DNA of 64,000 nt. It comes from Pseudomonas sp. B21-040. GTDB lineage: Bacteria > Pseudomonadota > Gammaproteobacteria > Pseudomonadales > Pseudomonadaceae. The stretch covers positions 3,589,501 through 3,653,500 of the forward strand of contig NZ_CP087176.1 of NCBI RefSeq assembly GCF_024748695.1, written 5' to 3'. Positions 34,031 through 41,723 of the stretch are shown in pieces (positions within the stretch are counted from its first letter, which is position 1; every line of letters begins with the position of its first letter). The position numbers and the translations under genes are program-made. The notes beneath the pieces were generated by a model. It searched no databases. It worked only from the letters and a program-made list of their open reading frames with translations, and was not told the DNA's origin.

Positions 34031-36433
34031 ATGTATTTGATCAATGGCCAACTGCGTGACGATGTCCCTCTTGAGTCAACGCTTGAGCGTCTACACCAAC
34101 AACTGCCACGCCTGCTGAGTGGGCCGATCGACAGTGACACCGTGATCGAAACCGCCGCTCGTTTTGCGTTGCGATTACAGACCAATCGGCTTGATCTACC
34201 CCTCGATGAAGAACAACACCAAGGGCTAATCGACTTCTGCCAACGCGAAAATCTCAGTACAAAGCTTGAGCGAGAACTGGGCGTTCAACCACGCTCGCTA
34301 CGCCGAATCGACTACCGGCAAACGAGTTTTGAAAGCTGGCACCCACTGGGACTGGTGGTTCATGTGACACCGGGCAATGCCCCGATGCTGGCGTTCTGCG
34401 CGGTCGTCGAAAGCCTGCTGGCCGGCAACATCAACTGGCTGCGCCCCAGCGCCAGTGATGAAGGATTGACTGCGCGGCTGCTCGCCGCCCTGGTGCAGTG
34501 CGACAACAGTGGCAAACTGGCCGATTTCATTGCGGTCTTGCCTGTCAGCACGGCGCAGATCCCTCAACTTTGCGCTCACGCTGATGGTGTGTCGGCCTGG
34601 GGGGGTGAAATGGCCCTTCACGCCATTCGCCAGCACCTGCGCGCCGGCTGTCGCTGGATCGATTGGGGGCACAGAATCAGTTTCGCCTACCTGTCGCCAG
34701 ACGCGGCCACTGTTCCAATGCTGGATGCTTTGGTGGACGAGGTTTGCAGTCTGGATCAACAGGCCTGCTCCAGCCCGCAATGGTTGCTCGTCGACAGCTG
34801 CGACCCGGGTGTCTTGCAGGGCCTGGGTGAACGACTGGTCGAAGCGTTCAATCGTCGCGCCCCGCAGTGGCCGGCGCTGGTACCGACAGATCAGGAAGCT
34901 TCGGAAATCATCACCCGAACCGCCATGGCCCGGCTGGAGCAGTGCTTTGCGGACAAGGTCGGTCAGATCTGGACCGGCGCCGGATGGCGAATCATCTGGG
35001 AGCACGATCAAACGTTGGCGCCGTCGCCGTTGTTTCGCACGCTGCTACTTAAACCGGTGCCGCAACACTTGATCGCCGAGACGTTATTGCCGTGGCGCAC
35101 CGTGCTGCAGAGCTGTGCATTGATATGTTCTCCCACACAAACTCCCCTTCTGGTGCGCACGTTGGTCAGCGCCGGGGTCACGCGCATTGCGCATTGCGGG
35201 TTTATTCACGATGGCTACACCGGTGAGCCGCATGACGGCGTCTACGCCCTGTCTCGCCTGAGTCGTCGCCTCTCGGTGAGCTTGTCACCGGATGCCGCGA
35301 CTGGCCGGGCGACACTCGACCCGCGACCTGCGCAACCCGACACACGCCAAGCCCCGATCATGGATAAAAACGCGTTCATGACTCAGCCAGTCAGTGCCGC
35401 GGCACAGCTGTACTTTCGTTCGGGAGGAAGCAGTGGCACACCGGCGTTGGCGGGATTCAGTTATCGCGACTTCCAGCGACAGATGCGCGCAGCCGCCGAT
35501 GGCATGTTTGCCGCAGGCCTAAATCCTGCTACGGACCGGGTGATGAACCTGTTTTACGGCGGAAACTTGTACGGCGGTTTTTTCAGCTTTTCCACGATTC
35601 TTGAACAAATGGGTGTGACCCACTTCCCGATGGGGGCACCGCCGAATGACGACTTCAGCGAAATAGCCCGGATGATCGTGGACCACCACGTCACCGTGCT
35701 GATCGGCATGCCAAGCACCTTGCACCGCTTGTTCTTCAATGAACAGGAGCTTCTTCGGGCTTATGGCGGCATCGACAAAGTGTTCCTCGGCGGCGAACAC
35801 CCGGCTGAGGCCAGCCTGCGGCTGATGGAAAGTTGTGGGGTGGAAGAGACTCGCTCGGCGATCTATGGCTCGGTCGACGCAGGCCCTCTTGGACATGCCT
35901 GCGCCGCGACGGCCAATGGGGTGTTTCATTTGATGTGCGATACCCAGCACCTGGAGATCGTACACATCGAACAGGATGTGCCGGTTCGGGCCGATGAGGT
36001 CGGTCGTTTACTGTTCACTTCCCGGGCGCGGGAAGGTCAGGATGTGCACCGGTATGACGTGGGCGACACCGGTCGCTGGGTACCCGGAGCTTGCCCTTGC
36101 GGGCTCGACTCGCCGCGATTCGAGTTGCTTCAGCGCCACGGCAAGTTGCTGCGGATCGGCACACAATTCATTTCACCGCAGGCGTTGCAAGACAGCGTCG
36201 GCCGACCGATTCAAATCCTCCTGGACCATGCGCCGGACGGTATGGAACGGCTGCGTGTTCTGGTGAATTCAGACGCCGATGAAGTTCTACACAATCTATT
36301 GACTGATGAATCACTGGCTAACGCGGTGAATGATTCATTTTTATCGGTGGACGTTCAAGAGTGTGCTGAATCAGCGTTCACTAGAAACACACACAGCGGT
36401 AAAACTCCGTTGGTCATTGATAAACGAACATAA
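34031..36433 (+). CDS. LuxC-type acyl reductase fused to a PaaK-like adenylating domain
   Basis: The 800-residue fusion has residues ~1-440 matching the LuxC acyl-CoA reductase family (aldehyde-dehydrogenase fold). Visible are HVTPGNAPMLAFCAVVESLL for NADPH binding and the acyl-accepting cysteine Cys246 in SLDQQACSSPQW. From ~450 a second ANL domain begins, with P-loop YFRSGGSSGTPALAGF (461-476), FLGGEHPAEASLRLME, YGSVDAGPLG and YDVGDTGRW. Stand-alone LuxC is about 480 residues, so this is a true extra domain. GGAGGG precedes ATG 34031. Expected chemistry is activation of an acid as AMP ester, acyl transfer to Cys246 and reduction to aldehyde. No luciferase is encoded nearby. Confidence 0.82.
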   Translation: MYLINGQLRDDVPLESTLERLHQQLPRLLSGPIDSDTVIETAARFALRLQTNRLDLPLDEEQHQGLIDFCQRENLSTKLERELGVQPRSLRRIDYRQTSFESWHPLGLVVHVTPGNAPMLAFCAVVESLLAGNINWLRPSASDEGLTARLLAALVQCDNSGKLADFIAVLPVSTAQIPQLCAHADGVSAWGGEMALHAIRQHLRAGCRWIDWGHRISFAYLSPDAATVPMLDALVDEVCSLDQQACSSPQWLLVDSCDPGVLQGLGERLVEAFNRRAPQWPALVPTDQEASEIITRTAMARLEQCFADKVGQIWTGAGWRIIWEHDQTLAPSPLFRTLLLKPVPQHLIAETLLPWRTVLQSCALICSPTQTPLLVRTLVSAGVTRIAHCGFIHDGYTGEPHDGVYALSRLSRRLSVSLSPDAATGRATLDPRPAQPDTRQAPIMDKNAFMTQPVSAAAQLYFRSGGSSGTPALAGFSYRDFQRQMRAAADGMFAAGLNPATDRVMNLFYGGNLYGGFFSFSTILEQMGVTHFPMGAPPNDDFSEIARMIVDHHVTVLIGMPSTLHRLFFNEQELLRAYGGIDKVFLGGEHPAEASLRLMESCGVEETRSAIYGSVDAGPLGHACAATANGVFHLMCDTQHLEIVHIEQDVPVRADEVGRLLFTSRAREGQDVHRYDVGDTGRWVPGACPCGLDSPRFELLQRHGKLLRIGTQFISPQALQDSVGRPIQILLDHAPDGMERLRVLVNSDADEVLHNLLTDESLANAVNDSFLSVDVQECAESAFTRNTHSGKTPLVIDKRT

Positions 36434-36497
36434 ATAGATCGCTATTTTACAGCGACATGTCTTTTAACCCTGAAACACCTGATAGATAGAGAACCCA

Positions 36498-37787
36498 GTG
36501 AATTCAATTTATTCGCTTGAACAACTCGTGCCTTATATACGGCAGCATTCAAACTTCTACCGTAAACATCTGCAACACTTGCCGGCGCAAGACGTGACGC
36601 TAAATGACCTGCCCTTGACCAATACGGCTGACTATTGGGCAGACAGTGATGATTTGAATCTTTGGGGCGTGCTGACCGGCAAAATCGAGGACGGGCTGGT
36701 ATTCAAAACCGGTGGATCGACCAGCCATGGCAAACTGAGTGTTTATACCAACAGCGAATGGCAGACGCTGGTGGGCACATTCGGTGCCAGTGTTTCTGCC
36801 CAACTGGAGAACGGTGACCGCGTCGCCAATCTGTTCTTTTCCGGCGATCTCTACGCGAGCTTTGTGTTCTTCCACGACTCACTCGCGCAGGTCAAAAAAT
36901 CCATCTGCGAGTTTCCCTTCACGGGTAACGTCGATATGGCTGTACTGGCCGATGCGGTAGATAAACACAGGATCAACGTATTGGCCGGCATACCCGCTCA
37001 ATTGTTGCAATTTGCCGCCTACCTGCACCAACACCATCGGGCGCTGCTGGGAGTTGAAACCTTGCTGTACGGCGGCGAAAGTCTGTTTCCCTCGCAAATC
37101 GCCGTCCTTAAAACAGTGTTCCCCAATGTGCGGATTGCCTCCGCCGGCTACGCCAGCGTCGATGCTGGCCTGATCGGGGCCAGCGCTCGTGATTGCGCCT
37201 TGGGTGAGCATCGGACGTTTGAACCGCACACGTTGCTGGAAATCGTCGATGAACTCACCGGAGAAGTCATTGAAGAGTGTGATCGCACCGGTTTGCTGGT
37301 GGTCACCAACCTGACCCGCCAACTCATGCCAATGCTGCGTTATCCGGTAGGCGACCGTGCTTGTTGGCGTGAGCCGGCCACGACGCCGATGCGCAAATTC
37401 GCACTCAAGGGACGTAGCGCCCACAGTCAGCGAGTTCGGGTGGGTTCGGTGACCTTTCTGGTCGACGAAATCCTGCAGATCCTGCAGCGTGTCGCTTCCA
37501 GTGAGCAATGGCAGTTGGTGATCGAGCAAGAAGAATGCAGGGATATCGTAACGGTGAGGTGGGTACCTGACACGCATTCAACCGCCTCCGTCCCCACCTG
37601 CGACGCGCTGCATAAAGCACTGGTCGACCACTATCCCGGCATTGAGGAACTGAATCGCGCGGGGTTGCTGACCTTGCGCGTATTGTCCTGCGCGGTCACT
37701 GATTTGAAACTTCACCCGCGCTCCGGCAAACAGATGCGGGTCCTGGACCTGCGGGTATACGACACCCCCGTTACGGAGCGCATGTGA
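36498..37787 (+). CDS. PaaK-like phenylacetate-CoA ligase family enzyme
   Basis: The 429-residue ANL-superfamily protein has P-loop VFKTGGSTSHGKL (glycines 72-73), RVANLFFSGDLYASFVFFHD, LLYGGESLFPSQ, YASVDAGLIG and a YPVGDRACW segment. It is clearly paralogous to the ligase half of the preceding fusion: NLFYGG/NLFFSG and YGSVDAG/YASVDAG align. It starts at GTG 36498 with only a weak GAGA ribosome site, 64 bp after the fusion gene. The role is probably activation of a second carboxylic acid for conjugation, or acyl transfer to a partner. There is no carrier-protein gene in the cluster. Confidence 0.8.
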   Translation: MNSIYSLEQLVPYIRQHSNFYRKHLQHLPAQDVTLNDLPLTNTADYWADSDDLNLWGVLTGKIEDGLVFKTGGSTSHGKLSVYTNSEWQTLVGTFGASVSAQLENGDRVANLFFSGDLYASFVFFHDSLAQVKKSICEFPFTGNVDMAVLADAVDKHRINVLAGIPAQLLQFAAYLHQHHRALLGVETLLYGGESLFPSQIAVLKTVFPNVRIASAGYASVDAGLIGASARDCALGEHRTFEPHTLLEIVDELTGEVIEECDRTGLLVVTNLTRQLMPMLRYPVGDRACWREPATTPMRKFALKGRSAHSQRVRVGSVTFLVDEILQILQRVASSEQWQLVIEQEECRDIVTVRWVPDTHSTASVPTCDALHKALVDHYPGIEELNRAGLLTLRVLSCAVTDLKLHPRSGKQMRVLDLRVYDTPVTERM

Positions 37788-38722
37788 TGTTCAAGCTTGT
37801 TTATCGCCGCTACCAACCCGGTGATGGGAGCGCCGTAAGCCAGTTGTTTCGCGAGGTCTACGGGGATCATTACGCTCGACCGGATGTTTATCTGCCAAAC
37901 ATGATCAGCCAGCACAACGCCGACGGCCACTGGACATCCATGCTGGCGGTGGACGGCGAACGTGTTCTGGGACACGCCGCGTTATGCCATGACACGCTCT
38001 CAGATACCACTGAACTGGCCCTCAGCGTGGTCCATCCGGCCGCGCAAGGGCGAGGAATCTCGTCACATCTGAGTCGGGAATTGCTGTTCCTGTCGCAAGC
38101 ACAGGGGGTCAAGCGCATCCTGATCAAACAAGTCACCCACCATCCCTACACGCAGCGCATGGCGTTCGGCATTGGCTTTCACAGCACGGGACTGCTTCCC
38201 GACTACGCGCCGTCACCACTCACCGCGCCTCTGCCGGAAACCATCGTGATCGGTTGCTACTCGGTGGAAGAACACGCTCGCCCCCTTCCCGACCTCGCAT
38301 GGCCGGAGAGTTGCCGCAGGTTGATGCAGCGTTTGAGCGCGGTGTTCGGGACGTGCCAGCTCATGGCATCGCCACCTTCGATGCCGTTGCAAATCCGCCA
38401 ACACTATCAACGCTACGTCATCGTCATTCACCGCTTGAACGAGCGCCTGCTGGACCAACTCTGGCGGCTGCCCGGCCATTGGCTGATTTGCGCCAAACTC
38501 CAGTTGTCACAGCACTTCACCGAGGACCTGCAGCGAATGACGATGCTCGGTTTCACCTTCACCGGGTTGATGCCCGCTCCCGGCGACCATGGATGGTTCG
38601 CCCTGTTTCATCGAGGGGCGAGGCCACGCCACCTCAGCCTGCATTGCCCGGACATGCAACAGTTGCACGACGACTTGCAGCGCAACGTCGGGGCACTGGA
38701 CACCGCGTGTTCAGCCGCTTGA
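37787..38722 (+). CDS. Two-domain GNAT acyltransferase
   Basis: The 311-residue protein has a GNAT domain in its first ~150 residues. ELALSVVHPAAQGRGISSHL is the acetyl-CoA pyrophosphate loop, and THHPYTQRMAFGIGFHSTG is the C-terminal motif. A second ~150-residue region with a different, unassigned sequence follows (LQIRQHYQRYVIVIHRL, LMPAPGDHGWFALFHRG). Its ATG overlaps the PaaK-like stop by one base (TGATG), with GGAG upstream, so it is the last gene of the cluster. It may join an acyl group to an amine product (inference). It ends convergently, overlapping the LysR gene by 12 bp. Confidence 0.8.
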   Translation: MFKLVYRRYQPGDGSAVSQLFREVYGDHYARPDVYLPNMISQHNADGHWTSMLAVDGERVLGHAALCHDTLSDTTELALSVVHPAAQGRGISSHLSRELLFLSQAQGVKRILIKQVTHHPYTQRMAFGIGFHSTGLLPDYAPSPLTAPLPETIVIGCYSVEEHARPLPDLAWPESCRRLMQRLSAVFGTCQLMASPPSMPLQIRQHYQRYVIVIHRLNERLLDQLWRLPGHWLICAKLQLSQHFTEDLQRMTMLGFTFTGLMPAPGDHGWFALFHRGARPRHLSLHCPDMQQLHDDLQRNVGALDTACSAA

Positions 38723-39637
38723 GTCCTTCTTGTAAACGTTAAGACCCGGCTGTGCGCAAAGCTCCACCAGCCAGTCGACAAACACCCTCACCCGCCGAGA
38801 CAACTGGCGGTGAGGCGGATACAGCGCCGTCAGCGGCATCACCGGTGGCGGCACGTTCGCGAGTACTTCACACAGTCGCCCTTCCTCGAGTTGGCGGGCG
38901 ACGTGGTAATACGGCGTCTGAATCAGCCCATACCCGGCCTCACAGGAGGCCAGATAGCCGTCGGCACTGTTCACCGACACCTGTTTGGGTAAATCCATGT
39001 GCTGTACTTGATCGCCGAGCTGGAATTCGAGCCCGAAACGCTTGCCGGTGCTCGCGGAGAAGTACTCCACCATCCGATGCCCTTCGAGGTCTTCCAGACA
39101 CTGAGGCGTTCCGTGGCGTTGCAAATAGTCCGGGCTGGCACACGTGACCTGATCCAGCATGACCAATGGCCGTGCCACCAATGAATCGTCCAGTGCCTGG
39201 CCACCGCGCAACACGCAATCGACACCTTCGCGAATCAGATCGACGGGACGGTCGTTCAACCCGAGCTCCAGTTCGATCAACGGATAACGGCGGGTGAATT
39301 CGGGCAGCTTCGGAATCACCATCAAGCGCCCTATCCCCGCCGGCATGTCCACACGCAGCAGCCCTTTGGGGTTGTTCCGTGCGGCGGAAAATACCGCTTC
39401 GGTTTCCTCCAGGTCTGCCAGCAATCGCACACAACGGGGGTAATACGCCGCGCCGTCGAGGGTCAGGCTGATCTGTCGCGTAGTACGTTGCAGCAGTTGC
39501 ACCCCGAGATGCGCTTCAAGTTGCTTGATCAAAACAGTGACCGATGCCCGGGGTAATTGCAGGCTGTCCGCCGCTTTGGCAAACCCGCCGAGCTCGACGA
39601 TTCGGGTAAATACGCGCATGGCGTTGAAACGGTCCAT
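38711..39637 (-). CDS. LysR family transcriptional regulator
   Basis: The 308-residue LysR protein of the CrgA/DmlR-like subgroup begins MDRFNAMRVFTRIVELGGFA. The HTH is AADSLQLPRASVTVLIKQLE, with RTTRQISLTLDGAAYYPRC and DMPAGIGRLMVIPKLPEF marking the linker and effector domain. It is divergent from the aldo/keto reductase at 39756 (118 bp between), which is the likely target. Its 3' end overlaps the convergent GNAT gene of the LuxE/LuxC cluster, so control of that cluster is possible but not suggested by the layout. Confidence 0.88.
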   Translation of the reverse strand: MDRFNAMRVFTRIVELGGFAKAADSLQLPRASVTVLIKQLEAHLGVQLLQRTTRQISLTLDGAAYYPRCVRLLADLEETEAVFSAARNNPKGLLRVDMPAGIGRLMVIPKLPEFTRRYPLIELELGLNDRPVDLIREGVDCVLRGGQALDDSLVARPLVMLDQVTCASPDYLQRHGTPQCLEDLEGHRMVEYFSASTGKRFGLEFQLGDQVQHMDLPKQVSVNSADGYLASCEAGYGLIQTPYYHVARQLEEGRLCEVLANVPPPVMPLTALYPPHRQLSRRVRVFVDWLVELCAQPGLNVYKKDSSG

Positions 39638-39755
39638 TGCTGTGGTGCTCTTGCTGATTATTTAGATTTTACGAACAGTGATAGCAGTTTTAGCCGGTTT
39701 ATCTTGTTTCTGTCGAGGTCGACACTGTGCGCTCACACCACAGGGAGTTGATTTC

Positions 39756-40751
39756 ATGCAAACACGTCAATTGGGCAAAAACGGCCCGCAAGTCTCCGCC
39801 ATTGGCCTCGGCTGCATGGGCATGACCGATTTCTACACCACGGGCGTGGACATCCGCGAGGCCACTGCCACCCTGCATCGTGCGCTCGAATTGGGGATCA
39901 ACCTGCTCGACACCGCCGACATGTACGGCCCTCACACCAACGAAGCATTGATTGGCAAAGCCATTGTCGGCAAACGCGAGCAGGTGTTTCTGGCGAGCAA
40001 ATTCGGGATCGTCCGCGACCCGTCCAACCCCACGGCACGGGGCGTCAATGGACGGCCGGAATACATTCGCACGTCTATCGACGGCACCCTCAAACGCCTC
40101 GGCGTGGAAACCCTGGATTTGTATTACCAGCATCGGATCGATCCGCAGGTGGCCATCGAAGAAACCGTCGGCGCCATGGCCGAGTTGGTCAAGACCGGCA
40201 AGGTGCGTTACCTCGGTTTGAGCGAAGCCTCGGCCGCCACGCTGGAACGGGCGCACAAGGTGCATCCCATCAGTGCGCTGCAAAGTGAGTATTCGTTGTG
40301 GAGTCGCGATCAGGAAGAGAACGGTTGCCTGGCCGCGTGCCAGCGATTGGGCGTCGCGTTTGTGCCCTACAGTCCATTGGGGCGCGGCTTTCTGACGGGT
40401 GCGTTAAAAAGCCCGGATGACTTCGCGGCAGACGACTACCGGCGTTTCAGTCCGCGTTTCCAAGGCGAAAACTTTGCGAAGAATCTGTTGCTGGTGCAGC
40501 AGGTACAGGCATTGGCGACAGACAAAGGCGTGACAGCCGGTCAGTTGGCGTTGGCCTGGGTACTGGCGCAAGGTGACTACCTGATTCCGATTCCAGGGAC
40601 CAAGCAGCGTAAATACCTTGAAGAAAACGTCGCCGCCCTGGAGGTAAAACTCAGCCGCGACGAGTTGCAAGCGCTGGAAGGAATCTTTCCGGCAAATGCG
40701 ACGGCAGGCTTGCGCTACCCGGAGGAAGTCATGAAGTTGCTTGACCGCTGA
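39756..40751 (+). CDS. Aldo/keto reductase
   Basis: The 331-residue NADPH-dependent oxidoreductase begins [20 protein letters not shown] and carries the active-site Asp/Tyr segment [31 protein letters not shown] has the catalytic Lys, and [19 protein letters not shown] has the His. The order matches AKR family members reducing aldehydes, such as YajO/IolS-like enzymes. ATG 39756 follows CAGGGAGTTGATTTC. It is preceded by a divergent LysR gene, so it is probably inducible, perhaps by reactive aldehydes or electrophiles. Confidence 0.9.
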   Translation: MQTRQLGKNGPQVSAIGLGCMGMTDFYTTGVDIREATATLHRALELGINLLDTADMYGPHTNEALIGKAIVGKREQVFLASKFGIVRDPSNPTARGVNGRPEYIRTSIDGTLKRLGVETLDLYYQHRIDPQVAIEETVGAMAELVKTGKVRYLGLSEASAATLERAHKVHPISALQSEYSLWSRDQEENGCLAACQRLGVAFVPYSPLGRGFLTGALKSPDDFAADDYRRFSPRFQGENFAKNLLLVQQVQALATDKGVTAGQLALAWVLAQGDYLIPIPGTKQRKYLEENVAALEVKLSRDELQALEGIFPANATAGLRYPEEVMKLLDR

Positions 40752-40756
40752 CAACA

Positions 40757-40792
40757 TTGCCGGCCCGTTCGTTGTCCGGAACGGGCCGGCAA
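40757..40792. terminator. Long hairpin between convergent genes
   Basis: The 14-bp perfect stem TTGCCGGCCCGTTC (40757-40770)/GAACGGGCCGGCAA (40779-40792) with an 8-nt loop lies just after the aldo/keto reductase stop and just before the end of the minus-strand gene. There is no T tract on either side, so it may limit read-through or stabilise transcripts rather than be a classical terminator. Confidence 0.5.
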
Positions 40793-40796
40793 CCGA

Positions 40797-41330
40797 TCAT
40801 GCCTTGGCGTTGACGCCCTTGTCCAAAGGGACCGTGGTTCCGTTGCCTTTGCCATAAGTGTGCAAGTTCTGCAGCACGTAAATAGCCGTCTTGTATTCCG
40901 GGATCAGGCCAACGGCGTACTTGTCACCTTTGATGCTGTTGTTCTGGATGGTGTCCAGTTGGGTGGCAAAGTATTCCAGCGCATTAAACTTCGCATCCGG
41001 GTCGTTCTGTACCCCGAACCGGTCAAACTTGTCACCGGCGTTCATCAATGTCATCGAGGTGATATCAGAAATAAGCCCTCTGCCTCGTAAGAAGGCGGCG
41101 AGATTGCCCAGTTGTTTCGACGAAACATTGGCCGGGTCGAAGCCTTTAACGTTTCTATGCAGTTTTTGTTCATCCATTTTCGCCGTATTCAGCGCGTTGA
41201 GATTGGTGCCCACCAATGCCAGCATCTGCTTGACTCTGGCGTTTTGCGTCACAGGCTTGCCGTTGCTACCTGTGTTCTGAATCAGCAGACCGGCCTTGGC
41301 CGTCCAGCCCCCGGTATAGCCGATAGTCAT
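40797..41330 (-). CDS. Hypothetical protein (177 aa), possibly secreted effector-like
   Basis: I do not recognise this protein. It is polar and rich in Asn, Gln, Lys and Gly, with a glycine-rich start (MTIGYTGGWTAKAG). A helical middle contains MLALVGTNLNALNTAKMDEQ, then ALEYFATQLDTIQNN and LQNLHTYGKG. It has no Sec signal or membrane segment. The first in-frame ATG is 41330. Its stretch of sequence overlaps ATGA with a 9-codon ORF that has a perfect AAGGAG site. The composition recalls type III or other non-Sec secreted proteins, but that is only a guess. The upstream region is AT-rich compared with neighbours. Confidence 0.6.
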   Translation of the reverse strand: MTIGYTGGWTAKAGLLIQNTGSNGKPVTQNARVKQMLALVGTNLNALNTAKMDEQKLHRNVKGFDPANVSSKQLGNLAAFLRGRGLISDITSMTLMNAGDKFDRFGVQNDPDAKFNALEYFATQLDTIQNNSIKGDKYAVGLIPEYKTAIYVLQNLHTYGKGNGTTVPLDKGVNAKA

Positions 41331-41356
41331 GACTGAATTCCCGACTGCGTCACCAT
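41327..41356 (-). CDS. Possible 9-codon leader ORF coupled to the 177-aa gene
   Basis: ATG 41356 sits 6 nt after a perfect AAGGAG (41368-41363). The frame reads MVTQSGIQS and stops at TGA 41329-41327, which overlaps the ATG of the main gene (ATGA). The only good ribosome site therefore belongs to the mini-ORF, and the main gene would be read by translational coupling. A one-base indel that split an originally longer N terminus is the alternative. Confidence 0.45.
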   Translation of the reverse strand: MVTQSGIQS

Positions 41357-41723
41357 AAACAACTCCTTGTCCGACCGAGTTTAAAGTCGGCGAGTATCGG
41401 CGTGGCAACTGGCCACACCAACAACTTATTCCATATTTTTACAATTTCCGTACATTTCAAATACAAACGATCAAGTGTTTAGTTTTATTGCTCTAAACAC
41501 ACTGTCCATAAAACGTATGAACAACTGAACAGGCTCTTTGTACGTCTTGTTTAGTTCGTTTATTTCAGACTCGATACGCTCAGTGCCTGACACCTCGCTA
41601 TCACACCTCCCAACCTTGGACGGTCGTACCTAAAGCTATCCCTGCGCAGGCCGATAGCCCGACGAAGCACCGCCGCTTAATCCAAGCCCAATAATAAAAG
41701 TGCTGCACACAAGGACCGGTCCC
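41331..41723. other. 393-bp AT-rich divergent intergenic region
   Basis: It holds the possible leader ORF (41327-41356) and the promoters of the divergent 177-aa gene and the chemoreceptor gene. GTGTTTAG (41475-41482) and CTAAACAC (41493-41500) form an exact inverted repeat around 10 bp and could be a regulator site or hairpin. AT content is clearly above the surrounding coding sequence. No further gene is seen. Confidence 0.4.

Noticed and set aside
31636..38722. Bioluminescence operon
   Set aside because: LuxC- and LuxE-like proteins are present, but no luxA/luxB luciferase or luxD-type gene lies in the window, and the ligase architecture differs from lux operons.
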